In this document: piece after piece, positions 1 through 5,980 of the stretch | How the letters are laid out: every line of letters begins with the position of its first letter | Position numbering within the stretch: position 1 is the stretch's first letter | Assembly (NCBI GenBank): GCA_004195335.1 | Contig: SDWK01000207.1 | Location: forward strand, 1 to 8,721 | Direction: 5' to 3' | Origin: Shewanella sp. | GTDB taxonomy: Bacteria > Pseudomonadota > Gammaproteobacteria > Enterobacterales > Shewanellaceae | Length of the DNA: 8,721 bases | Notes under the pieces: generated by a model | What the model saw: the letters and a program-made list of their open reading frames with translations, nothing else | What the model was told of the DNA's origin: nothing | Databases searched by the model: none | Position numbers and translations under genes: made by a program

Positions 1-323
1 TCAGGGCATTGAGTACGGTATTGTTAGCCATGGCTTGTGTCATCGTGTTAACCCATATTTCGGGTCAGGAGATTGAGCACCTTATTGCCTGGACTAATGG
101 CGTGTTTGTGATGATCTATTTAGCCTCTATGCTTGCTGCGGCTAAGTTATTGAGTAAAAGGTATCTGCCTCTTGTGTGTCTTGGGTCCCTGTTTTGCATT
201 ATGTTAGGCGTCGCCCTAGGAGCGAGTATGTTATACGCCATCGTGCTGATTATGCTTCTGGCCCCGCTTCTTTGGTGGCAAAAATCACATATTGCCCGTA
301 ACGAGGCAGTACCTGTGATTTAA
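1..323 (+). CDS. yjeH: YjeH-type amino acid exporter, C-terminal part (5'-truncated by window edge)
   Basis: This is the last ~107 residues of an APC-superfamily permease; the frame is open to the left edge, so the true start lies outside the window. The TTG at 9 is an internal codon, not a start. The segment reads as several hydrophobic helices. It contains the stretch TNGVFVMIYLASMLAAAKLL followed by SKRY, which closely resembles what I recall of the C-terminus of E. coli YjeH (LANGIFVMIYLLCMLAGCKLL, then QGRY). YjeH is an inner-membrane exporter of methionine and branched-chain amino acids. The protein ends in a short polar tail after WWQK, as expected for the complete C-terminus. It converges on the TerB-like gene, with a possible stem-loop just after its stop. 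Family assignment is firm; the exact substrate is inferred from the E. coli protein. Confidence 0.82.
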   Translation, partial: RALSTVLLAMACVIVLTHISGQEIEHLIAWTNGVFVMIYLASMLAAAKLLSKRYLPLVCLGSLFCIMLGVALGASMLYAIVLIMLLAPLLWWQKSHIARNEAVPVI

Positions 324-326
324 AGT

Positions 327-358
327 CTTATCCTTGGGATCGGTTCCTTTGGATTAAG
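327..358 (+). terminator. possible stem-loop after yjeH
   Basis: Three bases after the yjeH stop, CTTATCC pairs with GGATTAAG (one bulged T), and an inner GGGA/TTCC helix is capped by TCGG. No T-run follows directly; a run of six T lies further on at 388-393. It could be a 3'-end structure between two convergent genes, but it is not a classic Rho-independent terminator. Confidence 0.3.
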
Positions 359-419
359 TGGCCAGCCATGGGGAAAGTTTGTGCCGGTTTTTTCTTGTTA
401 AAACCTTAAACCCCTTACG

Positions 420-872
420 TTAACTTTGGCTTTCTATGGCCAGATTACGCATCTGGATCAGCTCGCTGTGTTTCAGGTGAAGCAGATCTGATGTACGGCG
501 AACGATCTGATCTTCATAGCGACATAATTGGCCATCGGCGTAGGCGAGTTTCCACATGGCGAGGATCAGTTTTTGTTTCTGCTCAATACTACATTGCTGA
601 TTGATCTCACTGGTGAATTCATAGAGTGAAATCGAGCTCCCTTGTATCTTCTTCGCTTCTTCTATCAGTTCTTGAGCCTCGGCTTGAGTCAATGACAGCG
701 CTGAAGTTAACAGCGCAGGTAAAAGCTTGGCCTCCTCATTCGATAAGGTTTCGTCGGCAAACACCACTTCTAACAGTAAGCTTACCGCGGCTAAATTAAG
801 TTGACGGGCTTGCTCTTCCGGCGTGACGGCTTGTGAGTGTGAACTCAAAAACTTTTTTAATTTTGCAATCAT
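420..872 (-). CDS. TerB-like (tellurite-resistance TerB family) protein
   Basis: A 150-residue, soluble, helix-rich protein with no signal peptide. It shows the two acidic motifs typical of TerB-like domains: ADETLSNEE at residues 39-47 and ADGQLCRYED at 112-121, each following a hydrophobic helix (LLLEVVF; LAMWKLAY). In the family such paired acidic sites are thought to bind metal. TerB-domain proteins occur in tellurite/stress (ter) operons and also as stand-alone genes. No other ter gene is visible here, so a tellurite-resistance role is not supported by context. The ATG at 872 has AGGT about 10 nt upstream. The gene is read in the same direction as the DUF2780 gene, 117 bp downstream of it, with an inverted repeat in the gap that probably separates the two transcripts. 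Domain call good; function unknown. Confidence 0.8.
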   Translation of the reverse strand: MIAKLKKFLSSHSQAVTPEEQARQLNLAAVSLLLEVVFADETLSNEEAKLLPALLTSALSLTQAEAQELIEEAKKIQGSSISLYEFTSEINQQCSIEQKQKLILAMWKLAYADGQLCRYEDQIVRRTSDLLHLKHSELIQMRNLAIESQS

Positions 873-936
873 GAATGGGTTACCTGTGAATAATCTAAAG
901 ATCTAAGTTTACAGGATTAGAGTCATAGAAGAGGTA

Positions 937-979
937 AGAGTTCACTTCTCATCAATGTGAAGGGCGAAAAGTGAACTCT
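937..979 (-). terminator. 11-bp inverted repeat, possible terminator of the DUF2780 gene or operator of terB-like gene
   Basis: AGAGTTCACTT (937-947) and AAGTGAACTCT (969-979) are perfect inverted copies separated by 21 nt. The element begins 11 bp downstream of the DUF2780 stop (minus strand) and lies 64 bp upstream of the TerB-like start. A further GTGAA at 957-961 allows an alternative 5-bp hairpin. The loop is long and the following minus-strand bases (TACCTCTTC) are only weakly T-rich, so it is not a textbook terminator; a protein-binding site is equally possible. Confidence 0.4.
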
Positions 980-989
980 GATACTGAGC

Positions 990-1508
990 TTAAAGAATTG
1001 CACCTAACCCTTTTATCAGCAGATCGGTGGTGCCACTTCCAGCATTGGCATCTAAGTAACCTTTAACAACATCTATCATAGGAACTGCTAGCTCCTTTGA
1101 GATCCCCAATTTTTCGAAGGCATCGTAGATTTGAGCTCCACCTTGCAAAGAAGCACCCAGATTGCCGGCTTGAGAGAGAAGCCCTGAAATTCCCGACTCA
1201 TTATCGATAGCCGGAGCCGCAGAGAGTAGGCTGTCCATATTGGGAATAGCACTGGCGATCGATCCGAAATCATTATTACCTAATGTCGATTGAGCCAGGG
1301 AAAATAGGCTACCCAAGCCGCCTTCAGCCTGAGACTGATTGAGCCCGAGTTGTGACATCACATTACCAACAAGATCATTACTCTGGGGTTGTGTCACTTG
1401 AGGCTTCACCTCCTCTTTTGACGTTAGATCGTCAAACCAACCCGCCGTTGCAGGTGAGCTCATCATTAGGCTGCCGAGTAGTAAGCCAGTCACAGCAGAT
1501 AGTTTCAT
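990..1508 (-). CDS. secreted DUF2780 (VcgC/VcgE-type) protein
   Basis: 172 residues. I chose the ATG at 1508 because it gives a clean Sec signal peptide (K2, hydrophobic core 4-16, likely cleavage after SPATA at residue 22, before GWFDD) and has GGAAGG about 7 nt upstream. The same frame is open to 1574, but that would bury the signal peptide. The mature ~150-residue protein is Gly/Ala/Leu-rich and without Cys. It contains VMSQLGLNQSQAEGGLGSLF and later FEKLGISKELAVPMIDVVKG, the two helical blocks I associate with DUF2780. It is probably periplasmic; no lipobox is present. The family has no established biochemical function. It is divergent from the YciC-like gene and followed by an inverted repeat. 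Confidence 0.8.
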   Translation of the reverse strand: MKLSAVTGLLLGSLMMSSPATAGWFDDLTSKEEVKPQVTQPQSNDLVGNVMSQLGLNQSQAEGGLGSLFSLAQSTLGNNDFGSIASAIPNMDSLLSAAPAIDNESGISGLLSQAGNLGASLQGGAQIYDAFEKLGISKELAVPMIDVVKGYLDANAGSGTTDLLIKGLGAIL

Positions 1509-1549
1509 TGTTAGCCTTCCAGTGGTGAATAAATCCGAATATTGCGAGC

Positions 1550-1555
1550 ATTCTA
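1550..1555 (-). promoter_or_regulatory. candidate -10 element for the DUF2780 gene
   Basis: On the minus strand the region upstream of the DUF2780 start contains TAGAAT (5 of 6 matches to TATAAT) preceded by GC, about 40 bp before the ATG. No convincing -35 hexamer is seen 16-18 bp upstream, so it may be a weak, activated or stationary-phase promoter. The rest of the 184-bp divergent gap (1509-1692) is AT-rich and shows nothing else I can call. Confidence 0.25.
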
Positions 1556-1692
1556 GCTTTATTAACAAAAACATTGCAGCCTTTTTACGATAGATAGCTC
1601 ACCAATTGTTCATTTCTTCTGTGCAAAAAATATGAAATTTGGGTATTCTATCGGCCTTATTGTCTTATTTAATTTACTAATTGGAAACGCGC

Positions 1693-2406
1693 ATGTCATT
1701 GTCCGCGATATTTACCGAAGCATATAACTTCTTTCGCAATCATATTAGTCAGTTAGCTGCTCTTACAGTGCCTATTTTATTTATTCAGGTAGGTATTCAA
1801 CTTTGGTTGGGTATGGAGATGGCGAACGCAGATCTGGAAAACCCTCAGTTTGGTGCGCTACATATGGCGGCCGTGATGGCTCTCTTGCTGGTATTCTCTT
1901 TGTTGATTGCATCTTTAACACTCTTTATGGAGATACGCTCACAAGGAAATGAAGCTAATACGGCTCTTATTCTTAAAACGAGTCTGAGTTTCGTTCCTCC
2001 TCTTCTACTCGCAGGGGTATTTTCTGGTTTAGCTATTTTAGCGCCGGTGATGATGTTTGCTGCCTTTGGACCGCTCTGGCTGGTGGGCCTGATCATTAGT
2101 ATCTATATTTTCGCGAGATTGGCCTATGTGAACTTTATGGTAGTTGTCGAGCGGTTAACACCTCTGGAAGCGATTAAGGGAAGCTTTAAGTTCAGTAGTG
2201 CTATTACGTTCAAAACCTTGGTGGTGTTGATGCTCTATATCCCATTGTCTTTGATAGGCGGTATGCTCTCCTCTCTAGCACAAGATGTAGGCTTCCCACT
2301 TCAGTTAATCGTTGAAGTCTTTATTGCTTTCATTAGCCTTTTCGTCAACGTTGTGCTGTTCCGTTTATACATGGTGTCACGCCCTAAAGTGGAAGAGCAG
2401 GCTTAG
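1693..2406 (+). CDS. YciC-like (UPF0259-type) six-helix inner-membrane protein
   Basis: 237 residues from the ATG at 1693, which has GGAAAC about 6 nt upstream; a TTG at 1681 in the same frame is less likely because it would consume that ribosome-binding site. Six hydrophobic segments lie at about residues 20-40, 58-79, 98-122, 124-147, 174-194 and 202-226. The short N-terminus carries YNFFRN (11-16) and the last helix ends in VLFRLYM (221-227). E. coli YciC (about 247 residues) has the matching NFFRN near its start and LFRLYM near its end, with the same length and topology. That supports membership in or near the UPF0259 family, whose function is unknown. A hairpin follows the stop, before the Sel1-repeat gene. 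Membrane topology is sure; the family call is moderately sure. Confidence 0.7.
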   Translation: MSLSAIFTEAYNFFRNHISQLAALTVPILFIQVGIQLWLGMEMANADLENPQFGALHMAAVMALLLVFSLLIASLTLFMEIRSQGNEANTALILKTSLSFVPPLLLAGVFSGLAILAPVMMFAAFGPLWLVGLIISIYIFARLAYVNFMVVVERLTPLEAIKGSFKFSSAITFKTLVVLMLYIPLSLIGGMLSSLAQDVGFPLQLIVEVFIAFISLFVNVVLFRLYMVSRPKVEEQA

Positions 2407-2419
2407 ATTGAAACAAGAT

Positions 2420-2458
2420 CTTAGGTTCTAGCCACAGTAAAAGTGATTAGAACCTGAG
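2420..2458 (+). terminator. hairpin after the YciC-like gene
   Basis: CTTAGGTTCTA (2420-2430) pairs with TAGAACCTGAG (2448-2458): 11 bp including one T-G wobble, with a 17-nt loop, 13 bp after the stop. Only a short T-containing stretch (TTCTG) follows, so termination would be weak. The arms carry the motif CTAGAACCT that recurs at 8294-8309, so this may be a dispersed repeat rather than a dedicated terminator. Confidence 0.4.
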
Positions 2459-2519
2459 TTCTGTAAACTTTCAGTTAAAATAGTGAGTGCTAGCCCCCTT
2501 ATTATCCGGAGTACCAGTT

Positions 2520-3935
2520 GTGCTTACTGATGTCGAACTCGTTACTCAGTTTTCTGCTGAGCTGGGTCATGATTACGGGGTAGCCAAAAGCTATGTCCGG
2601 GATGTCCCCACCCAAGCCTTGCTTCAAATCCGCAGCTTTACCCATAAGCTGACCGAATTGCTGGCTAGGCCTAAAGGAATAACCTTCGATAGCCCCAACC
2701 TGTACGACAGGATTGAAACGCTTAATCAGAGGCGGGTGATTAACGTGCGTACGACCAGAGCTCTGCACAAGTTGCGAGGTGACGGTAACCGTGGGGCACA
2801 TCCGGAAAAGTACCATCTGACCTCTGAGCAGTTGCTTGAATTAAGTGAAAAGTCGATAGAGAAACTGCTAGGTCTTGTCGCGTCTCTATTTACTCAAGTT
2901 ACCGCCAACCCCCTTCCCGAATATCGTTTTGAAGCCTTCGACTCTTTTGCCGGACGAGATCTGTGTTATCGCGCCGTGATGGAGTCAGATCCTCTGGCGC
3001 AATATTTAGTCGGCATGTCGCTTAAGACTAAAGCCTTGATGCAGCGAGAGCAGGAGCAGGCGTTAGCCGAGTTAGAGCAAGAGCAGCAATCTCGAGGTGA
3101 TCTGTCTGACAATACATTCAAAAAAGCCGAGTATTGGTTTAATCAAGCCGCCGATAGCAATATGGATGCGCGCTATGAATCAGGCGTGGCTCTTATTCAT
3201 GGGTATAGCGGGACGGTCAATATCTCTGCAGGGGAACAAGCGATAGCGACTGCTGCAGAGGCGAATATTGCGAATGCCATGGCACTGCTGGGTTACTTTT
3301 ACATGGTTGGTGGTGAGAGTATCAAGCCCGATAGCGTTAAGGCCCAACATTATCTTCAGCTGGCCGCGGCTCTTGAGCAATCAGAAGCGATAGCCAATTT
3401 AGGTGTCCTGTATTATCAACGTGATGACCTCGAGCAGGCTAAGCATTTTATCGCTAAAGCTGCTCAGGCGGGTTTTCCCCATGCCCAGTACCATCTGGCG
3501 TTAATGTTAGCGCGGGGTGAGGGTTGCGATGCCGATCCGATTGCCAGTGAACAGTGGATGGCAGAGGCGGCAGAGCAAGGACAGATAGATGCCATGCTGG
3601 CTCGGGCACAATCTATGTTGAATGACGACAATGCTTTCGGCTGTGATCTTTCGCAGGCCGAACTGTACTTACGGGAGGCGATTAAATATGGCCACAGTGT
3701 ACCCGCTATGATTGAACTGAGTATCGCCCTTGCCGATGGTATGTTGGGGAAAATTGATGTCGTGGGATCTGCTGCCCTGCTGAAACTGGCTCGTGAGCGA
3801 AGTAATACCCAAGAGATGTCCGTGATAGAACCTTTATGGGAGTCACTGTCACTGCAGGTTGAAAATGTGTTATCGATGACGGATAACACCGATGAACTCG
3901 CCTCTCTTCAGCGTGCAAAAGAGCTTCTCTCCTAA
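2520..3935 (+). CDS. DUF4145 (HEPN-type) domain plus Sel1-like repeat protein
   Basis: 471 residues from a GTG at 2520, chosen because GGAG (2508-2511) lies 8 nt upstream; the frame is open back to 2487 but without such a site. Residues ~28-125 form an all-helical domain with LLQIRSFTHKL (34-44) and the signature LHKLRGDGNRGAH (82-94; R86, N90, H94). This is typical of DUF4145 and the N-terminal region of some HsdR proteins, and DUF4145 is generally placed in the HEPN superfamily. From ~157 to ~425 there are about six Sel1/TPR-like helical repeats, for example AKHFIAKAAQAGFPHAQYHL (307-326) and AEQGQIDAML (351-360). An acidic Gln/Glu-rich helix (176-190) interrupts the first. There is no signal peptide, so it is probably cytoplasmic. 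Sel1 repeats usually bind other proteins; the HEPN-like part could be a binding or RNase module, but activity is not shown. No toxin-antitoxin or restriction partner adjoins it. Confidence 0.8.
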   Translation: MLTDVELVTQFSAELGHDYGVAKSYVRDVPTQALLQIRSFTHKLTELLARPKGITFDSPNLYDRIETLNQRRVINVRTTRALHKLRGDGNRGAHPEKYHLTSEQLLELSEKSIEKLLGLVASLFTQVTANPLPEYRFEAFDSFAGRDLCYRAVMESDPLAQYLVGMSLKTKALMQREQEQALAELEQEQQSRGDLSDNTFKKAEYWFNQAADSNMDARYESGVALIHGYSGTVNISAGEQAIATAAEANIANAMALLGYFYMVGGESIKPDSVKAQHYLQLAAALEQSEAIANLGVLYYQRDDLEQAKHFIAKAAQAGFPHAQYHLALMLARGEGCDADPIASEQWMAEAAEQGQIDAMLARAQSMLNDDNAFGCDLSQAELYLREAIKYGHSVPAMIELSIALADGMLGKIDVVGSAALLKLARERSNTQEMSVIEPLWESLSLQVENVLSMTDNTDELASLQRAKELLS

Positions 3936-3975
3936 TCGTTACTGGGTCGACACACTCTAGATTTATGTTGCCCGC

Positions 3976-4014
3976 CCATTGCATACAGTATACAAACTGG
4001 TAGCATGGTTTTTT
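3976..4014 (+). terminator. Rho-independent-like terminator between the Sel1 gene and the peptidase gene
   Basis: CCATTGCATACAGT (3976-3989) pairs with ACTGGTAGCATGG (3996-4008) over 12 bp with three single-base bulges and a 6-nt loop, followed directly by six T (4009-4014). It lies 41 bp after the Sel1-gene stop, as expected for its terminator. It also ends just 11 nt before the next ATG, so it could instead act on the leader of the downstream gene. Confidence 0.5.
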
Positions 4015-4025
4015 GTCCTATGTGA

Positions 4026-5276
4026 ATGGAAATAACCTTGCCTACCGCAACCCAGTCTGTAAATAAGCGACTCAATGAACTAGCACAATCTTATGTAAAG
4101 CTGGTGTTGGCCGTCGGTATGCATGCTCCCTTCTATGTCGATGCCTATTATGGTCCTGAGCCATGGCGCAAAGAGTGCCTGTTAGTGCCGCTTTCCCGAT
4201 TGGATCTCGATGGTCAAAGGCTGCTTGGTGAGTTAGATACCCTTGCCATGGTTAATGTCGACGCAAAGTTATTATCACGGCAAACATTCCTGAGAAAACA
4301 GGTAGCTTCGGTTGGTTACTTTATTCGTCATCTTCAAGGGAAGAGGGGGACGTTTGAAGTTGAATCTATGGGGCTGTACGATACCCGGGCTGATAAGTTT
4401 GGTCTGGAGTATTTTGATTCTGTACTGGTGGAGCTGGCTGGGCTATTGACGGGTAAAGGTTTGTTAGCCGAACGCTTCGAAGCGTTCAGAGCCAGTTTTA
4501 TCGTCCCTCATAACAGGGTGCCAAAGGTATTCGAAGCGGCGGTTGAGAAGGCGAGATTATTAACCGGGGCTCATATTTCCTTGCCCGATAGTGAAAGTTT
4601 CAGCATCGAGTTTGTCAATGATAAAATCTGGACGGCGTACAATTGGTATCAGGGGAATTATCAGAGCCTGATACAGTTAAATCAAGATCAACCTCTGTAT
4701 ATCGAACGTTGCCTGGAGCTTGCCAGCCATGAAGGCTATCCGGGTCATCACGTGTTTAATTTGCTGCAGGAACAAGATTTAGTCAGAAGTGAGCAGTGGA
4801 TAGAATATGCCATCTATCCTCTCTATAGCCCTATCTCTTTCTTATCGGAAGGTAGTGCTAACTATGGCTTGCGCCTGATTATGTCTGATGACGAGGTGGT
4901 AGAGTTCGAACGTGATCATCTAATGCCTTTAGCTGGCATTAAAGGTGATATTGAACATTATCATCGCGTACTAGCCTGTTATAAGAAGTTGGCTTATCTG
5001 GATAATCTGGTATGCGAGCAATTAACCGATGGCCACATATCTGCAAGTGATGCAGAGTGTCTCTTGAGAAACTACGGATTATATAGCGAGTCACGAGCCA
5101 GACAGAGGGTAAAGTTTTATCTCTCTAACCGTGCCTATGTCATTAATTATAACCATGGTGAACAGAGTGTGGCTCGGTGGGTGGAGAGGGGCGGCAATAC
5201 CAGCCCCGTTGAGCGTTGGAAACGTTTCGAAACCCTGTTGAGAAGACCGCTGACTGCATCGCAGTTTAAGCTCTAA
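4026..5276 (+). CDS. DUF885-like putative zinc metallopeptidase
   Basis: 416 residues, no signal peptide or membrane helix, so cytoplasmic. The key motif is ELASHEGYPGHHVFN (231-245) with H235, E236, H241 and H242. About 40 residues later comes FLSEGSANYG (272-281) with E275. This HEG-x-PGHH plus downstream E-G pattern is what DUF885 proteins show, and it suggests a metal-dependent hydrolase; the residues are intact. DUF885 proteins are often ~550-600 residues and exported, so this is a shorter cytoplasmic variant, and the N-terminal part (NELAQSYVKLVLAVGMHAPF, 17-36) looks specific to its subgroup. The ATG at 4026 has no visible Shine-Dalgarno sequence; an in-frame TTG at 4038 has GGA 7 nt upstream and is an alternative start. 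It is the last gene of the plus-strand run and converges on the small membrane protein gene. Substrate unknown. Confidence 0.75.
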   Translation: MEITLPTATQSVNKRLNELAQSYVKLVLAVGMHAPFYVDAYYGPEPWRKECLLVPLSRLDLDGQRLLGELDTLAMVNVDAKLLSRQTFLRKQVASVGYFIRHLQGKRGTFEVESMGLYDTRADKFGLEYFDSVLVELAGLLTGKGLLAERFEAFRASFIVPHNRVPKVFEAAVEKARLLTGAHISLPDSESFSIEFVNDKIWTAYNWYQGNYQSLIQLNQDQPLYIERCLELASHEGYPGHHVFNLLQEQDLVRSEQWIEYAIYPLYSPISFLSEGSANYGLRLIMSDDEVVEFERDHLMPLAGIKGDIEHYHRVLACYKKLAYLDNLVCEQLTDGHISASDAECLLRNYGLYSESRARQRVKFYLSNRAYVINYNHGEQSVARWVERGGNTSPVERWKRFETLLRRPLTASQFKL

Positions 5277-5330
5277 AGAGTGACCTTTGAGCGATAAGGA
5301 TTGTGAGCGAGTCATGACCCACTAAAATGA

Positions 5331-5354
5331 AAACGCCTGCCAAGGCAAGCGTTT
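5331..5354. terminator. bidirectional Rho-independent terminator
   Basis: AAACGCCTGCC (5331-5341) and GGCAAGCGTTT (5344-5354) form a GC-rich stem with one mismatch and a tight loop, between the convergent peptidase gene and the small membrane protein gene. The plus side is followed by TATATT. The minus side reads into TCATTTTAGT, which is T-rich, and the A/T ends of the stem supply further U residues. Position and structure fit termination in both directions. Confidence 0.75.
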
Positions 5355-5373
5355 ATATTGGTGAGGTCGTGTA

Positions 5374-5739
5374 TTAGCTCGGATCGTGCTCGAATGTACG
5401 CCCTTGATGTGGACTTACCTGAGGGCGACTCTTGGTAAAAGGACTCTCTGTAAATGCTTGAGATTCTCTCTCAACGTTGGCCTGTGAAAATCCTGCTTCC
5501 TGCTGTGTGCTGTAGACGTCTTGCTCCTGCTGCTGACGAAAACGCGCAAGTTGTCTCTTAAGAAATATCCGTCCAAATAGACTCAATACAATGAAACTGA
5601 CAGCACCGATAAGTAGCACAAAAGGCAGTGCTATCAGTGTTAGTGTTATCACGGCCAGACCTATAGCGAAAGCCATCCAGCCTTTGGCACCGGAGAACCT
5701 GTTCTGAAAAGGTGATTGCTGAAATTGACTGTAGATCAT
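5374..5739 (-). CDS. small membrane protein with Gln-rich tail, unknown function
   Basis: 121 residues; I do not recognise a named family. The ATG at 5739 has a good ribosome-binding site (TTGGAG, 5 nt spacing). A polar N-terminus (1-20; SQFQQSPFQNRF) is followed by a 39-residue hydrophobic block (22-60) broken by a Pro at 39, most simply a two-helix hairpin in the inner membrane. After FLKRQLARFR comes a ~55-residue hydrophilic tail rich in Gln, Glu and Ser (QQQEQDVYSTQQEAGFSQ at 69-86), likely disordered and cytoplasmic by the positive-inside rule. It stands alone between a bidirectional terminator and an AT-rich upstream region that holds an inverted repeat. The good RBS, hydrophobic pattern and convergent terminator argue that it is a real gene. 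Confidence 0.75.
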   Translation of the reverse strand: MIYSQFQQSPFQNRFSGAKGWMAFAIGLAVITLTLIALPFVLLIGAVSFIVLSLFGRIFLKRQLARFRQQQEQDVYSTQQEAGFSQANVERESQAFTESPFTKSRPQVSPHQGRTFEHDPS

Positions 5740-5757
5740 AAAAACTCCAAAAAATAG

Positions 5758-5792
5758 TCTGAGGTTCAGTCTGCATATTTATTGACCTCAGA
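5758..5792 (-). promoter_or_regulatory. inverted repeat in the leader of the small membrane protein gene
   Basis: TCTGAGGT (5758-5765) and ACCTCAGA (5785-5792) are perfect inverted copies with a 19-nt spacer, starting 18 bp upstream of the start codon (minus strand). The left arm is also part of a smaller dyad, CTGA-GGT-TCAG (5759-5769). It could be an operator or a leader hairpin; I see no matching promoter hexamers to decide. The rest of the gap up to 5980 holds only a short direct repeat (GCTATGA at 5879 and 5889) and no clear terminator for the LysR gene. Confidence 0.4.
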
Positions 5793-5980
5793 TCACGTTA
5801 AATTCAGTTAATCTTGGGCGAAAAATGTAACAGATTGTCTTCAAGACCTCTGATATCGTGGCTAGTGACTACATCAGGGCTATGAATAGCTATGATACGA
5901 TACTGATGATTAATGTAAGCTGAATAGACTTATATACCCAAGCTATTTCATACCTTGAACTCTGTCACTTCTCGACATCC

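Noticed and set aside
9..11. TTG as a start codon giving a 104-residue protein
   Set aside because: The frame is open upstream and the sequence matches the interior and C-terminus of a YjeH-type permease, so this is a truncated gene.
420..872. Tellurite-resistance operon
   Set aside because: Only a TerB-like gene is present; no TerA, TerC, TerD or TerE-like neighbour is visible.
1509..1574. N-terminal extension of the DUF2780 protein
   Set aside because: It would place 22 polar residues before a good signal peptide, and the ATG at 1508 has a strong ribosome-binding site.
2487..2519. Earlier GTG start for the Sel1-repeat protein
   Set aside because: No Shine-Dalgarno site there; GGAG sits correctly for the GTG at 2520, and the extra residues (MLAPLLSGVPV) are not a credible signal peptide for this soluble protein.
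3464..3889. 141-residue open frame on the minus strand
   Set aside because: It lies wholly inside the Sel1-repeat gene, has an unnatural Ser/Ala/Arg-rich composition and no ribosome-binding site; a shadow frame.
5879..5895. GCTATGA direct repeat as a phage or integron attachment site
   Set aside because: Only two 7-bp copies with a 3-bp spacer, no integrase or tRNA nearby; likely chance in AT-rich DNA.
5929..5951. TATACCCAAGCTATTTCA as a known dispersed repeat
   Set aside because: It reminds me of intergenic repeats in related genomes, but there is only one copy here and I cannot confirm it without a genome search.
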